Shown here one piece after another: positions 41,922 through 50,465 of a stretch of 64,000 bases of DNA. The translations under genes were made by a program, and so were the position numbers. Each line of letters starts with the position of its first letter. Within the stretch, counting starts at the first letter, position 1. Location of the stretch: NCBI RefSeq assembly GCF_002803085.1, contig NZ_NNBJ01000006.1, positions 124,001 through 188,000 of the forward strand, read 5' to 3'. This stretch comes from Streptomyces sp. CB01201 (GTDB lineage Bacteria > Actinomycetota > Actinomycetes > Streptomycetales > Streptomycetaceae). Under the pieces are notes generated by a model, which saw only the letters and a list, made by a program, of their open reading frames with translations, was not told the origin of the DNA and did no database searches.

Positions 41922-43082
41922 GTGAAGTGGTGGCACAGGCTGCGGCATGAGGCCGGCGCCGTCAAAGGCTCCCTGCGACGCGCCCTCGCGGGCCCGGGGC
42001 CCGAACGCGACATGGGCGTTCAGGCGCTCAAGGCCGCAGGTGCGGCGCTCATCGCCTGGCTGCTGGCCGGCTGGTGGTGGCAGGCCCCGATGGCGCTGAT
42101 GGCGCCGTGGACGGCGGTCGCCCTGGTGCAGAGCACGGTGTACCGCTCGGTGCGCGCCGGTGTGCAGCAGCTGGCGCTCATCGCGTCCGGCACCCTCATC
42201 GCCGCGGCGGCCGTATCGCTCACGCACAGCACCACGGCCGCGATCGCGATCGCCCTGCCGCTCACCACCCTGCTGGGGAACTACACCCGCTTCGGCGACC
42301 AGGGCCTCTACGCCTCCAGCACCGCCCTGTTCGTCCTCACCTACGGCACCTACAGCGCCACCGACATCGGACACCGGCTCCTGGAGAGCCTGCTCGGAGC
42401 GGTGGTCGGGATCGCCGTGAACGCCCTGGTCCTGCCGCCGGTGCATCTGCGCGGAGTCCACGACGTACTGCCCGGACCGCCGCGGCAGGCCGCCCGGCTG
42501 GCCCGGCTGATGGCCGACGACCTGGAGGCGGGCCACGGCTCCGACCACGCGCAGAACTGGAAGGCGCAGTCCGACCGCCTCACCCAGGCACTCGCCGATC
42601 TGCGCACCGCCCGCGGCTGGACCCAGGAGAGCCTGCGGCTCAACCCCGGCCACCGCCTGCGCCGCCCACCGAACGTGATTCCCGCGCCGAGCTGGGACAT
42701 GGACTGGGAGCGGGTCTCGCACCATCTGACCGCGCTGGCCGGACTGCTCGCCGAAGGCACCCGCGACGAGCCGGCCCTCGCCCCTCCACCCACCGACGTG
42801 CCCGCCCGCACAGCCCAACTGCTGCGCGCGACCGCCGACGTGTGCGAGGGGCACGCGCGGACCCTCACCGAGCCGTGGCACGAGCCGGACGACAGCATCG
42901 CGGAGGCCATGCAACGGGCCCGCGACGCGCTGGACCAGCTGAAGCTCTTCCTTCTCGCCCAGGACGACCGCGAGACCGAGGCCGTCGTCGGCGCCCTGGT
43001 CGCCCGTACCCAGCAACTCATCCACGACCTGAATCGCCTGGCCCGGCCCGGCACGAGCACGGGCACCCCCGTCGGGCAGTGA
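41922..43082 (+). CDS. FUSC/aromatic-acid exporter family membrane protein
   Basis: 386 residues from GTG 41922. Four to six N-terminal helices (about 35-170, with WWWQAPMALMAPWTAVALVQS and LGNYTRFGDQGLYASSTALF) and a soluble helical C-terminal half. Similar to the FUSC/ArAE family that exports aromatic carboxylates, and to uncharacterised streptomycete relatives. It is followed 87 bases later by tRNA-Ala on the other strand. Confidence 0.82.
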   Translation: MKWWHRLRHEAGAVKGSLRRALAGPGPERDMGVQALKAAGAALIAWLLAGWWWQAPMALMAPWTAVALVQSTVYRSVRAGVQQLALIASGTLIAAAAVSLTHSTTAAIAIALPLTTLLGNYTRFGDQGLYASSTALFVLTYGTYSATDIGHRLLESLLGAVVGIAVNALVLPPVHLRGVHDVLPGPPRQAARLARLMADDLEAGHGSDHAQNWKAQSDRLTQALADLRTARGWTQESLRLNPGHRLRRPPNVIPAPSWDMDWERVSHHLTALAGLLAEGTRDEPALAPPPTDVPARTAQLLRATADVCEGHARTLTEPWHEPDDSIAEAMQRARDALDQLKLFLLAQDDRETEAVVGALVARTQQLIHDLNRLARPGTSTGTPVGQ

Positions 43083-43135
43083 CCCGCCACGGGCGGCTCC
43101 GGGAGACCGACAGGAGGGACAAAAAGACCCCCCTG

Positions 43136-43162
43136 CCCGCATTCATGCAGGTCAGGAGGGTC
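43136..43162 (-). terminator. Rho-independent terminator of tRNA-Ala
   Basis: 10-bp arms with one mismatch (43136-43145, 43153-43162), directly followed on the minus strand by five T residues. It lies eight bases past the tRNA end. Confidence 0.75.
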
Positions 43163-43169
43163 ATCGATG

Positions 43170-43242
43170 TGGAGCCTAGGAGATTCGAACTCCTGACATC
43201 TGCCTTGCAAAGGCAGCGCTCTACCAACTGAGCTAAGGCCCC
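43170..43242 (-). tRNA. tRNA-Ala (TGC)
   Basis: Minus strand GGGGCCTTAGCTCAGTTGG, anticodon loop TTTGCAA (TGC), T-arm AGGAGTTCGAATCTCCT, acceptor end AGGCTCC plus A. The G3-T70 wobble pair, the alanine identity element, is present. CCA is not encoded. Confidence 0.96.
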
Positions 43243-43394
43243 GGATGAGGTGTTGCGGGAACAGAGTACCGGGTGGAGCGGGGGATCTCGCAAAAGGATT
43301 GGGACTCCCGGTGAACGACCACTCTCCGTAAGATGCTCGTCGAGGTTCGCACCCGTGAAGCGGCCTCACTGGGGAAGCGATGGGGAGACGCGCA

Positions 43395-43943
43395 ATGGAC
43401 GCAGCACAGCAGGAAGCGACCGCCAGAGCCAGAGAGCTTCAGCGGAGCTGGTACGGGGAGCCGCTGGGGGCGCTCTTTCGCCGGCTGATAGACGACCTCG
43501 GGCTCAACCAGGCCCGGCTCGCCGCCGTTCTCGGGCTCTCGGCGCCCATGCTGTCGCAGCTGATGAGCGGACAGCGCGCCAAGATCGGCAACCCGGCCGT
43601 GGTGCAGCGCGTCCAGGCCCTGCAGGATCTGGCCGGACAGGTCGCCGACGGCAGTGTGAGCGCCGTGGAGGCCACCGACCGCATGGAAGAGATCAAGAAG
43701 TCGCAAGGAGGCTCGGTGCTCACCAACACCGGCCAGACGACGTCCAGTTCGGGCGCCCCGACCGTGCGTCGCGTGGTGCGCGAGATCCAGTCCCTGCTGC
43801 GTTCCGTGGCGGCCGCGGGTGACATCATCGACGCCGCCGACACCCTCGCCCCCGCCCACCCCGAACTGGCAGAGTTCCTCCGGGTGTACGGCGCCGGGCG
43901 GACGGCGGAAGCGGTTTCGCACTACGAGGCGCATCAGAGCTGA
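43395..43943 (+). CDS. XRE-type DNA-binding protein
   Basis: 182 residues from ATG 43395 (GGGGAGA upstream). The helix-turn-helix about 28-60 is LNQARLAAVLGLSAPMLSQLMSGQRAK. The C-terminal half is mainly helical with a Ser/Thr-rich spacer. It lies 31 bases before a Ser/Thr kinase gene; the kinase may phosphorylate it, which is inference. Target genes unknown. Confidence 0.85.
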   Translation: MDAAQQEATARARELQRSWYGEPLGALFRRLIDDLGLNQARLAAVLGLSAPMLSQLMSGQRAKIGNPAVVQRVQALQDLAGQVADGSVSAVEATDRMEEIKKSQGGSVLTNTGQTTSSSGAPTVRRVVREIQSLLRSVAAAGDIIDAADTLAPAHPELAEFLRVYGAGRTAEAVSHYEAHQS

Positions 43944-43974
43944 CAACGGACCGATCGATCCTGGGGGGCGTCGG

Positions 43975-45450
43975 GTGGGCGAGGTCTTCGCCGGTCGGTA
44001 CGAGCTGGTCGACCCGGTCGGCCGGGGCGGGGCCGGAGCCGTCTGGCGCGCCTGGGACCGGCGCAGGCGCCGTTACGTCGCCGCGAAGGTGCTCCAGCAG
44101 AGCGACGCCCACACCCTGCTGCGGTTCGTCCGCGAGCAGGCCGTCAGGATCGACCACCCGCATGTCCTGGCGCCCGCCAGCTGGGCCGCCGACGACGACA
44201 AGGTCCTGTTCACCATGGACCTGGTCAGCGGCGGCTCGCTGGCCCATCTCATCGGCGACTACGGGCCGTTGCCGCCCCGGTTCGTCTGCACCCTGCTCGA
44301 CCAGCTGCTCGCCGGACTCGCCGCGGTCCACGCCGAAGGCGTCGTCCACCGGGACATCAAACCGGCCAACATCCTGATGGAGGCCACCGGAAGCGGGCGG
44401 CCCCATCTGCGCCTCTCCGACTTCGGCATCTCCCTGCGCAAGGACGAGCCGCGCCTCACCGAGACCAACTACGTGGTGGGGACGCCCGGTTACTTCGCCC
44501 CCGAGCAGATGATGGGCGCCGAACCCGACTTCCCGGCCGACCTGTTCGCCGTCGGCCTGGTCGCGCTGTACCTCCTGGAGGGCAGCAAGCCGGATGCGCG
44601 GGCCCTCGTCGAGTACTTCGCCGCCCACGGCACCCCGAGCGCGCCGCAGGGCATCCCCGAACCCCTGTGGCAGGTCCTCGCGGGGCTTCTCCAGCCCAAC
44701 CCGCAGAACCGGTTCCGTACCGCCACGGGGGTGCGCAAGGCGCTGGCCTCCGCGGTGGAGCTCCTTCCCGAGCAGGATCCGGACGACGAGCCGGTCGAGG
44801 TCTTCGACCAGATCGGCCCGCTGCCCCCCGGCTTCGCCGAACACGGCCCCGAGCGGCCGGCTCCGGGGCCCGCCCATGGCCCGCAGGCGTCGGCGTCCAG
44901 CCCCGAGGCTTCGGGAGAGTGGGCGTCGGGAGAGTGGGAGGCGGGCCGGCGGGGATCGGGCCCATGGCCGTCGGGCCGGCGGTCACCGGGCCAGGCACCC
45001 CAGGGCCAGGCACCCACCGGCTTTGGTCCCGCCACCGATGCAGCTACGGAGACCGGCCCGGGCAGCGGCACCTTCCCCCCTGTCCCGCATCCCCCGGTCC
45101 CGCAGCAGGCGCCCACCCCGCCCACTCAGGCCCCGGCCGCCCCCGCGTATCTGCCACCGCCGTACGAGCAGACACCTCCCACCCCCGCCACCGCCCCGTA
45201 CACCGCGCCGTACCCCAATGCGGCCGCGTCGCCCCAAGTTCCCTTCCAGGGAGCCTCGTTCGGGCCATCCGCGCCGCCTACGCAACCGGCGCCATCGGTT
45301 CCGCCCCTGCCGTCCGTACCGTCCACGCCGTCGGCGCCCTCCGTACCGGCGGCACCCCGGCCGGGGCCGCCCGCGAAGGTCGCGGTGCCGGTGCTCCTGG
45401 TCGCGCTGGTGTGCTTCGCCGTCGGCATCTGGGCGCTGACCCGGACCTGA
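43975..45450 (+). CDS. Ser/Thr protein kinase with C-terminal membrane anchor
   Basis: 491 residues from GTG 43975. Kinase domain about 8-270: glycine loop VGRGGAGAVW, K38 in VAAKVL, GVVHRDIKPANILM, LSDFGISLR and GTPGYFAPEQ. Then about 190 residues of Pro/Ala/Ser/Gly-rich linker. A membrane helix at the extreme C-terminus (VPVLLVALVCFAVGIWAL) leaves only a few residues outside, so there is no sensor domain; regulation probably comes from partners. Confidence 0.92.
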   Translation: MGEVFAGRYELVDPVGRGGAGAVWRAWDRRRRRYVAAKVLQQSDAHTLLRFVREQAVRIDHPHVLAPASWAADDDKVLFTMDLVSGGSLAHLIGDYGPLPPRFVCTLLDQLLAGLAAVHAEGVVHRDIKPANILMEATGSGRPHLRLSDFGISLRKDEPRLTETNYVVGTPGYFAPEQMMGAEPDFPADLFAVGLVALYLLEGSKPDARALVEYFAAHGTPSAPQGIPEPLWQVLAGLLQPNPQNRFRTATGVRKALASAVELLPEQDPDDEPVEVFDQIGPLPPGFAEHGPERPAPGPAHGPQASASSPEASGEWASGEWEAGRRGSGPWPSGRRSPGQAPQGQAPTGFGPATDAATETGPGSGTFPPVPHPPVPQQAPTPPTQAPAAPAYLPPPYEQTPPTPATAPYTAPYPNAAASPQVPFQGASFGPSAPPTQPAPSVPPLPSVPSTPSAPSVPAAPRPGPPAKVAVPVLLVALVCFAVGIWALTRT

Positions 45451-45539
45451 ACCAACCCGGACCCGGCCGCCCCGACCCCGACCTGAACCCCCGACCTGAA
45501 CCGGCAGGCACCCGACGGGCCAAGGGCCCGGCGGCTCGG

Positions 45540-46868
45540 CTACCAGGCGTTGGGCGGACCGAAACCCGGAACGCGCCGCCCGGCGGCGGCCGCCCGCCTG
45601 CGGGCCACCAGCCTCCAGGTTCCGAGCCCCGCCACCAGCACCGTTCCCGAACCGATGCCCAGGGCGGCGACGAGCTTCATCGTGCCCGCGCGGGCGGAGG
45701 AGCCGCCCGCGGCGGATCCGTCCGCACCGAAGTCGGGCGCCGGACCCGCGTACGCCGGCCCGGACTGCGCCGCCCCCCGGACCGTCAGACGCAACGTCAG
45801 GTCGTAGGGGCCGTCCCCGAAGGTCCGCCCGACGTCGGGGCTGAGCGACACGGCCAGGTAGTAGGAGCCTTTGACCCGCATCGCCGAGGTGTCGTCCGCG
45901 GGCGCGTACCGGTTCTCGTAGGCGACCGGTGCGAGCGGTTCGAGCGCGGCCTGTTTCTGCCGCCCGTCGTACGGTGCCGAAGCCTCCGTGGCCCGGGCGA
46001 GGACGGGGTTGTAGAGCTGGACGGAGAGCGCCGTGCCCACGTAGCCGTCCTTGGCCGAGGCGAGGCTCCCCAGACCTCCGGCGGCGAAGAGCTGCTGACC
46101 CCAGTCGAGCGGCACCTGGAAGAAGAGGGTCTCGCCGGGCCGGATGGAATCCCGCCACTGGCCTTGGGACAGCGTGGCCGCGTCGTGGAAGCCGGTGCCG
46201 CCGTGGACCTGGCGCGGGGCGTCGGAGGGCGGCGCGGGCGACGCGGAGGGCCAGCCGGAGGGCGCGGTGTTCGGCCCGCCCCCGCTGCGGGTGGGCTCGG
46301 TCGTGTAGCGCAGGTCGAGCCCCCAGTCGGCGGGCGTGGAGGTCGGGTCGCTCTCGCGCTCGACCACCATGTAGTAGGTGCCCGGTTCCTGACAGGTCGA
46401 CAGACTTCTGCGCACGGAACGGTAGGCGGAGGCGGCGATGGGGTGCGGGTACTGCGCCGAGCCGATCGAACGACGCTGGGAGTCGCAGTCGTCACCGTTC
46501 GCGTTCTGGAGCGACACCTTGATGGAGTCGCCGTAGGCGAGCTTCGCGCCGACCGGCCCCGGCAGGGCCACCGCCGACGCGTAGGTGTCCTTCTCGCCGT
46601 CCAGAATCAGCTGGAAATAGAGCTTGCCACCGGGCTTGATGACCGACCTATAGGCGGTGTCGGCCAGCAACACGGGCCCCTCGGTGTTCCGGGCACCCCC
46701 CTTGACGTCCCGTACCCCATCGGGAAACCGGTACGAAGGGGACGGCCCCGCCGCGTGCGCGAGGCCCGGCGCCGCCAGGAGTGCGCCCAGCGCGGCGACC
46801 GCCGCCCCGATCCTTCGTGCCGTCGCCCCGGCCCTGCCCTGCCTCGTCCTCACTTCGCCCCGCCCCAC
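45540..46868 (-). CDS. Secreted, C-terminally membrane-anchored protein of unknown function
   Basis: 442 residues from GTG 46868; GTG 46853 is an alternative. Signal peptide about 18-40 (AAVAALGALLAAPGLAHAA). Two similar beta-rich halves each with a PG-x-LYFQ/FFQ motif (KPGGKLYFQLIL and RPGETLFFQVPLD). A C-terminal helix (about 398-420) and basic tail form a membrane anchor. Conserved next to the kinase gene in streptomycetes. Large extracytoplasmic domain of unknown role. Confidence 0.8.
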   Translation of the reverse strand: MGRGEVRTRQGRAGATARRIGAAVAALGALLAAPGLAHAAGPSPSYRFPDGVRDVKGGARNTEGPVLLADTAYRSVIKPGGKLYFQLILDGEKDTYASAVALPGPVGAKLAYGDSIKVSLQNANGDDCDSQRRSIGSAQYPHPIAASAYRSVRRSLSTCQEPGTYYMVVERESDPTSTPADWGLDLRYTTEPTRSGGGPNTAPSGWPSASPAPPSDAPRQVHGGTGFHDAATLSQGQWRDSIRPGETLFFQVPLDWGQQLFAAGGLGSLASAKDGYVGTALSVQLYNPVLARATEASAPYDGRQKQAALEPLAPVAYENRYAPADDTSAMRVKGSYYLAVSLSPDVGRTFGDGPYDLTLRLTVRGAAQSGPAYAGPAPDFGADGSAAGGSSARAGTMKLVAALGIGSGTVLVAGLGTWRLVARRRAAAAGRRVPGFGPPNAW

Positions 46869-46938
46869 CTTTGCCCTCGCAAGTCAGCTATTCGCTCACG
46901 TGAACTCGCCGGCGCCCGGGGCCGCCCCCGGGACAGCA

Positions 46939-46972
46939 CGAAGCCCCGGCCACCTCAGTGGCCGGGGCTTCG
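46939..46972. terminator. Terminator hairpin
   Basis: 15-bp perfect arms (46939-46953, 46958-46972), loop CTCA, located after DLW-39 and before the secreted-protein gene (both minus). Confidence 0.85.
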
Positions 46973-46990
46973 CAACCGGGTCTTTCGGTC

Positions 46991-47125
46991 TCACACACCC
47001 GAACCTGCGGGCACGGAGTCGGTCGCCTCCGTCCACAGATCCTGCTCGGCGCGATCCGCCTGGATCTGGCGGTACACGAGGAGCCCGCCGATGGCGGCCA
47101 GTGCGACCAGGAGGAGCTTCTTCAC
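46991..47125 (-). CDS. DLW-39 family small protein, 44 aa
   Basis: GTG complement of 47123-47125. Product begins MKKLLLVALAAIGGLLVYRQ and contains the family motif EQDLWTEATD. One membrane helix and a short acidic tail. Widespread in actinobacteria near the origin; function unknown. Confidence 0.88.
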   Translation of the reverse strand: MKKLLLVALAAIGGLLVYRQIQADRAEQDLWTEATDSVPAGSGV

Positions 47126-47178
47126 CGCGCGACCTCGTCTTTCCTTGACGTAAGGGACCTCTGCCGCCCGACTATACA

Positions 47179-47200
47179 CACCGATCGATATCAATCGGTG
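47179..47200. promoter_or_regulatory. Inverted repeat between divergent small-protein genes
   Basis: CACCGAT at 47179-47185 and ATCGGTG at 47194-47200 with an AT-rich centre. A possible operator or promoter element; no protein assigned. Confidence 0.35.
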
Positions 47201-47347
47201 ATGCTCCATCCGTGTGTAGTTCATCGGAAGATCCGCCGATACGGTGCGTCGCTCCTCGCTTCGTCCGCACCCCCCGCACATCATCGGATACAACGCAATT
47301 CGGGCAACCCAACAGCACGTACTGCTTACGGAAGAAGCGAGGAAGTC

Positions 47348-47749
47348 ATGGCTACGAGCAAGATCACGACCTGGTGGACCGCACTCATCGGCGCGCTGGT
47401 CGCCCTCCTCGCCTCGCTCGGCCTGGCCGGCCAGGCCACGGCCGCCGCCCCCACGGCTTCCGTACCGCAGCACGACACGACGTACAACCGCAGCGAACCG
47501 GCCACCTCCCTTGCGCCGAGCGTGCAATGGGCTCTTCCCGCCGCGTCCGCCCTGCCCCCCACGATGAAGCAGCGCATCCGCGCCGAGGCCCACGGCTCTT
47601 CCCCCTCCTCCCGCCACCGCGCCGACGTACGGGACGCGGCCGACGACCCGGCGCAGGGCGCCGACGCCGCTGCCGGGGATTCGACCCAGGGCGACGCCGG
47701 AGCCGCCGAGGACCCGACGCAGGACCCGGCCGAGGCCCCTTCCCCCTGA
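47348..47749 (+). CDS. Putative secreted protein (DUF6344-like), 133 aa
   Basis: ATG 47348 with AGGAAG upstream. Signal peptide about 1-35 (TTWWTALIGALVALLASLGLA, ending TAAA). The mature part contains VPQHDTTYNRSEPATSLAP and RIRAEAHGSSPSSRHRADV, then an Asp/Ala-rich low-complexity tail. The N-terminal pattern is common in streptomycetes; the DUF name is tentative. Confidence 0.7.
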   Translation: MATSKITTWWTALIGALVALLASLGLAGQATAAAPTASVPQHDTTYNRSEPATSLAPSVQWALPAASALPPTMKQRIRAEAHGSSPSSRHRADVRDAADDPAQGADAAAGDSTQGDAGAAEDPTQDPAEAPSP

Positions 47750-47774
47750 CCCACCCCCGCTCTGCCCGAGCTGC

Positions 47775-47806
47775 GAGCCCGGCAACTCCCCCGAGTTGCC
47801 GGGCTC
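47775..47806 (+). terminator. Terminator hairpin
   Basis: 13-bp perfect arms (47775-47787, 47794-47806), loop CCCCCG, 26 bases after the stop of the secreted-protein gene. Confidence 0.85.
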
Positions 47807-48165
47807 TTCGGCGTCCCGGCACCGGTCCGGTGCCCCAGGACCCGTCCCGAGGCCGGCCCCGGTACTCCCCGCGTCACCCTGGCGAAAGCCCGTGAGCCCT
47901 GTTGAGGCATCGGCCCCGCGTACGCCCTGAGCCGGATCGACCGCCCGAATCAACCCCGTACGCCCGGGCGGCATCCGACCGCACGAATCAACCCCGTACG
48001 CCATGAGCCCGCGCCCCCGTGGAGGACCAAGCCTCCACGACAGACACTCGGCGGCCCGGCCGCCGGCCCGCCGTCGCCCGCCCGCAACCATCCGCACACC
48101 CCGAGCCCGCGCACCCCGGAAACGCCGAAGACCCCCGGGCTCTCGCCTCGGGGGTCTTCGTCACT
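47807..48165. repeat. Gene-free stretch with 19-bp direct repeat
   Basis: 359 bases without a supportable gene. CGAATCAACCCCGTACGCC occurs at 47946-47964 and 47984-48002, 38 bases apart, and flanking bases also match. The original chromosomal terminator of tRNA-Ile (48126-48160) closes this stretch. Confidence 0.55.
48126..48160. terminator. Hairpin of the original tRNA-Ile downstream flank
   Basis: CGAAGACCCCC (48126-48136) pairs with GGGGGTCTTCG (48150-48160). It lies five bases from the att repeat and resembles the element's own hairpin at 55164-55199. Confidence 0.7.
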
Positions 48166-48209
48166 GTGGGGCTAACAGGATTTGAACCTGTGGCCTCATC
48201 CTTATCAGG
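48166..48209. repeat. attachment site repeat (truncated tRNA-Ile 3' half)
   Basis: 44 bases identical to 55205-55248, i.e. the 3' half of tRNA-Ile from the anticodon loop through the acceptor end. Beyond 48209 the tRNA sequence is lost. This marks the distal end of the integrated element. Confidence 0.95.
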
Positions 48210-48522
48210 TCGATCGCGGGCCCGCTGGGATCCGCAATGACCCTAGCTTGGACCCGGCGCACTGACCGCTGAGGGTCGCTCTCGTCCGGCTCTGTCCGCC
48301 GCTGTTGGTGTCAGCTGTTGGTGTCAGACATCAGTCGGGGACTTGACAGGCAAATGTAGTCGCTTCGCGGGAAGGACCGACCTGCTACGAGCGACGTGCA
48401 CGAGTACGGGTCTGCGACTTCCAGAGGATGCCAGATCGCTTCCGTTGGCTGAGTGATCTCTTTCGAACGCCTCTGATCGACATCTATGCTCTGGAGGAAT
48501 CGGCGTACGGGGAGGCCAGCGG
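48210..48522. repeat. Element end region with two tandem 13-bp repeats
   Basis: GCTGTTGGTGTCA occurs twice in tandem at 48301-48313 and 48314-48326, about 90 bases inside the att site. No gene is seen before 48523. Candidate Int or Xis arm-binding sites. Confidence 0.5.
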
Positions 48523-49200
48523 GTGCACCGCAAGCAACTGGCGACAGGTGTGCGGATGTCGGCGATGTTGATCGCAGTGGGGCTGTCGATGGTTGGCTGT
48601 GGCGGCAGTGACACGGCACCGATCAGCAAGGTGACCAGCTCGCACGCGGCGACTCCCGATTTGGCAACGCCTCTCAACTTTGCCCAGATCAAGCAAGTTG
48701 TCGAACTGCAGAGCATGCCCATCGGCTGGAAGCCCGGCGCGCAGCCCCTCTCCGGCCGTGACGTGCCCAAGGACGCACCATGCCGCAAACCCTCGGGGGT
48801 CTGCGCGGGGGAGACGAGCACTGTGGTTGTGCAGTACAACAACGCGGACAACACGGGCAACGTCTACTTGGAGGTCCACGCTTACGAGGACAGGGAGGCC
48901 GCTCGCGCGGGGTACCAGAGCCGAAGCGCCTCGAGCAACGACAAGAGTGACCGTCAGATCTCTATGCCCACGGTCGGCAATGCCAGCGTGGCGCGTACTG
49001 GGGTCAACGTAGCGACCGGAGATCCGTTCACTGCCATTGTGATGCGGGTCGGTACCGTGGCCGCTCTGGTGGTTTACACCCACGAGGGCAAGGTCGATCC
49101 GCCCATGCTTTTGTCCCTGGCGCGCCTGGAGGCAGAGCGGATCCAGCAGGTCCAGAGGGGCGGGAAGCCCACCGCTACACTCTCGAATCAGGAAGGCTGA
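48523..49200 (+). CDS. Putative lipoprotein, 225 aa
   Basis: GTG 48523 with GGGGAGG upstream. Signal sequence with a lipobox-like LSMVGCGG (Cys near residue 26). Mature domain contains AQIKQVVELQSMPIGWK, CRKPSGVCAGETSTVVVQYN and VYLEVHAYEDREAARAGYQ, a globular fold seen in streptomycete lipoproteins of unknown role. It is element cargo, with lower GC and less biased codon use than the flanking chromosome. It may alter the host surface or serve entry exclusion, which is speculation. Confidence 0.75.
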   Translation: MHRKQLATGVRMSAMLIAVGLSMVGCGGSDTAPISKVTSSHAATPDLATPLNFAQIKQVVELQSMPIGWKPGAQPLSGRDVPKDAPCRKPSGVCAGETSTVVVQYNNADNTGNVYLEVHAYEDREAARAGYQSRSASSNDKSDRQISMPTVGNASVARTGVNVATGDPFTAIVMRVGTVAALVVYTHEGKVDPPMLLSLARLEAERIQQVQRGGKPTATLSNQEG

Positions 49201-49766
49201 AGTCCTCCCGTAGTCACCCGGTGCCTGGAAGCGCGAGCACGGATACTTGCGTCCTCGCCTGCGCTGGTAAGCATCGGGCTCCCGCACCGTCGTACCACCT
49301 TCACCCACCACCCTCCCCAGCTCCCATCCCGTACGCCGTCGACCCACACACCGTGGAGCGGGCGTGGTTCATGGCGTCCAGGTGGAGCGCGCCACTGTAC
49401 GAACGACCTGGACGCCATGGGCCGCGTCTGCTCGGCTCTGCCTGGGTCGATGGCGTACGGGATGGGAGCACCCCGCGCACGCCACTACGGACCCGCGGAC
49501 AGGAACGGCGCCCTCTCCCCCCGGTGCCGGCCGATCCCCCGCCGGAGGCATCGTCTTGACCGTGGGCCGCGCTCTGCGGTGATCGCCTCATGGCCTCCGG
49601 CCCCATCCACATATGGGCGCGCGTCGGTGCAGCGTGCGCGGAGCGGGCCGAAGGCAGGAGCGCAGCGCGCAGCGGAGCCGGGAGCGCGCCCGGCGGAGCG
49701 GAGCGCAGCCGGGGCTTGATGAGGTAGAGAAACCTGTAACGGATCAGGCTCCAGAGAGAAGGAGTG
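49201..49766. other. 566-base non-coding stretch of the element
   Basis: No coding frame has convincing start, composition or neighbours. It contains the long palindrome at 49321-49468 and a GAGCG-rich simple segment (about 49630-49715). Confidence 0.5.
49321..49468. repeat. 148-bp long imperfect palindrome
   Basis: Outer arms 49321-49343 and 49446-49468 match at 22 of 23 positions; inner arms 49371-49383 and 49406-49418 (ATGGCGTCCAGGT and its complement) match perfectly; the sequence between is partly complementary. On single-stranded DNA or RNA it would form one long hairpin. It may be a single-strand origin or replication/transfer signal of the element. Confidence 0.65.
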
Positions 49767-50465
49767 CTAGTAGCTCTGGTCGGCGAGCAGCGCGTCTGAG
49801 ATGGAGCGCATGTCGTCCGTGATCGCGTTTGCCCTCAGTTCAGCGAAGGCTTCAGCTTTGTGGAGCTTGTTGGCGTAGCCGATGACAGTGGCGCCAGCAG
49901 CATGGGCAGCCTGGATGTCAGTGACGGAATCACCGATGAGCGTGCAGGCTGTCACGTCAACGTGCAACAGCTCGGCCGCCTGGATCAAAGGGTGCGGGTT
50001 CGGCTTCATCAAGTGTGGCTGCTCGGTCGGTCGCCCCACGATGTCCATCACGTAATCACTCAGCTCGTGCAATGCCAGGAACTCCCGCACACACTCGGCA
50101 GAGTTGTTACTCACCACCGCGACGGGCTTCCCTACCTCACGCGTCGCTGCAAGCATGTCGACCGACCCGGAAGTTGGCTTGCCAGCCAGAGCCACCGCTC
50201 GTACCTCGGCAGCCGTAAGCGCTCGTTCGACTTCCTGCCCGAGGGCCGAGTCCGCCTCATGCACGATGCGCAGCACCTCGATCGGATCGTCCGTGGCGGC
50301 TGCCTTGGCTCCGAGCCCTTCGTCCCTGGTACCTACGAGCTGAGCCAGCTCTCTTGCCACCTTCGAGGCAGGCAACCCCGCGAACACGTCGCAGACAGGG
50401 CCATCGAAATCCAAGAGGACAGCTCGGGCCTCGGCCAAGGTCTCAGCCAGCGCATCAGTGCGCAT
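49767..50465 (-). CDS. HAD-superfamily hydrolase
   Basis: 232 residues from ATG 50465, overlapping the GntR stop by 11 bases. HAD motifs: nucleophile in VLLDFDGPVCDVF (D19, D21), VAVVSNNSAECV, K in MKPNPHPL and LIGDSVTDIQAAHAAG. Probably a small-molecule phosphatase. HAD hydrolases paired with a GntR regulator are found on some AICEs; the substrate is unknown. Confidence 0.88.
   Translation of the reverse strand: MRTDALAETLAEARAVLLDFDGPVCDVFAGLPASKVARELAQLVGTRDEGLGAKAAATDDPIEVLRIVHEADSALGQEVERALTAAEVRAVALAGKPTSGSVDMLAATREVGKPVAVVSNNSAECVREFLALHELSDYVMDIVGRPTEQPHLMKPNPHPLIQAAELLHVDVTACTLIGDSVTDIQAAHAAGATVIGYANKLHKAEAFAELRANAITDDMRSISDALLADQSY

Noticed and set aside
46880..46910. CTCACGTGAACTC sequence as a third parS
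   Set aside because: Only the CACGTG core and partial flanks match; the full GTTTCACGTGAAAC palindrome is not present.
48126..48209. A second tRNA-Ile gene at 48166
   Set aside because: Only the 3' half is present; the 5' half and D-arm are missing, so it is an att remnant.
49221..49740. Several short ORFs in the element's non-coding region
   Set aside because: They overlap a long palindrome and a GAGCG-rich tract, lack ribosome sites and have no codon bias.
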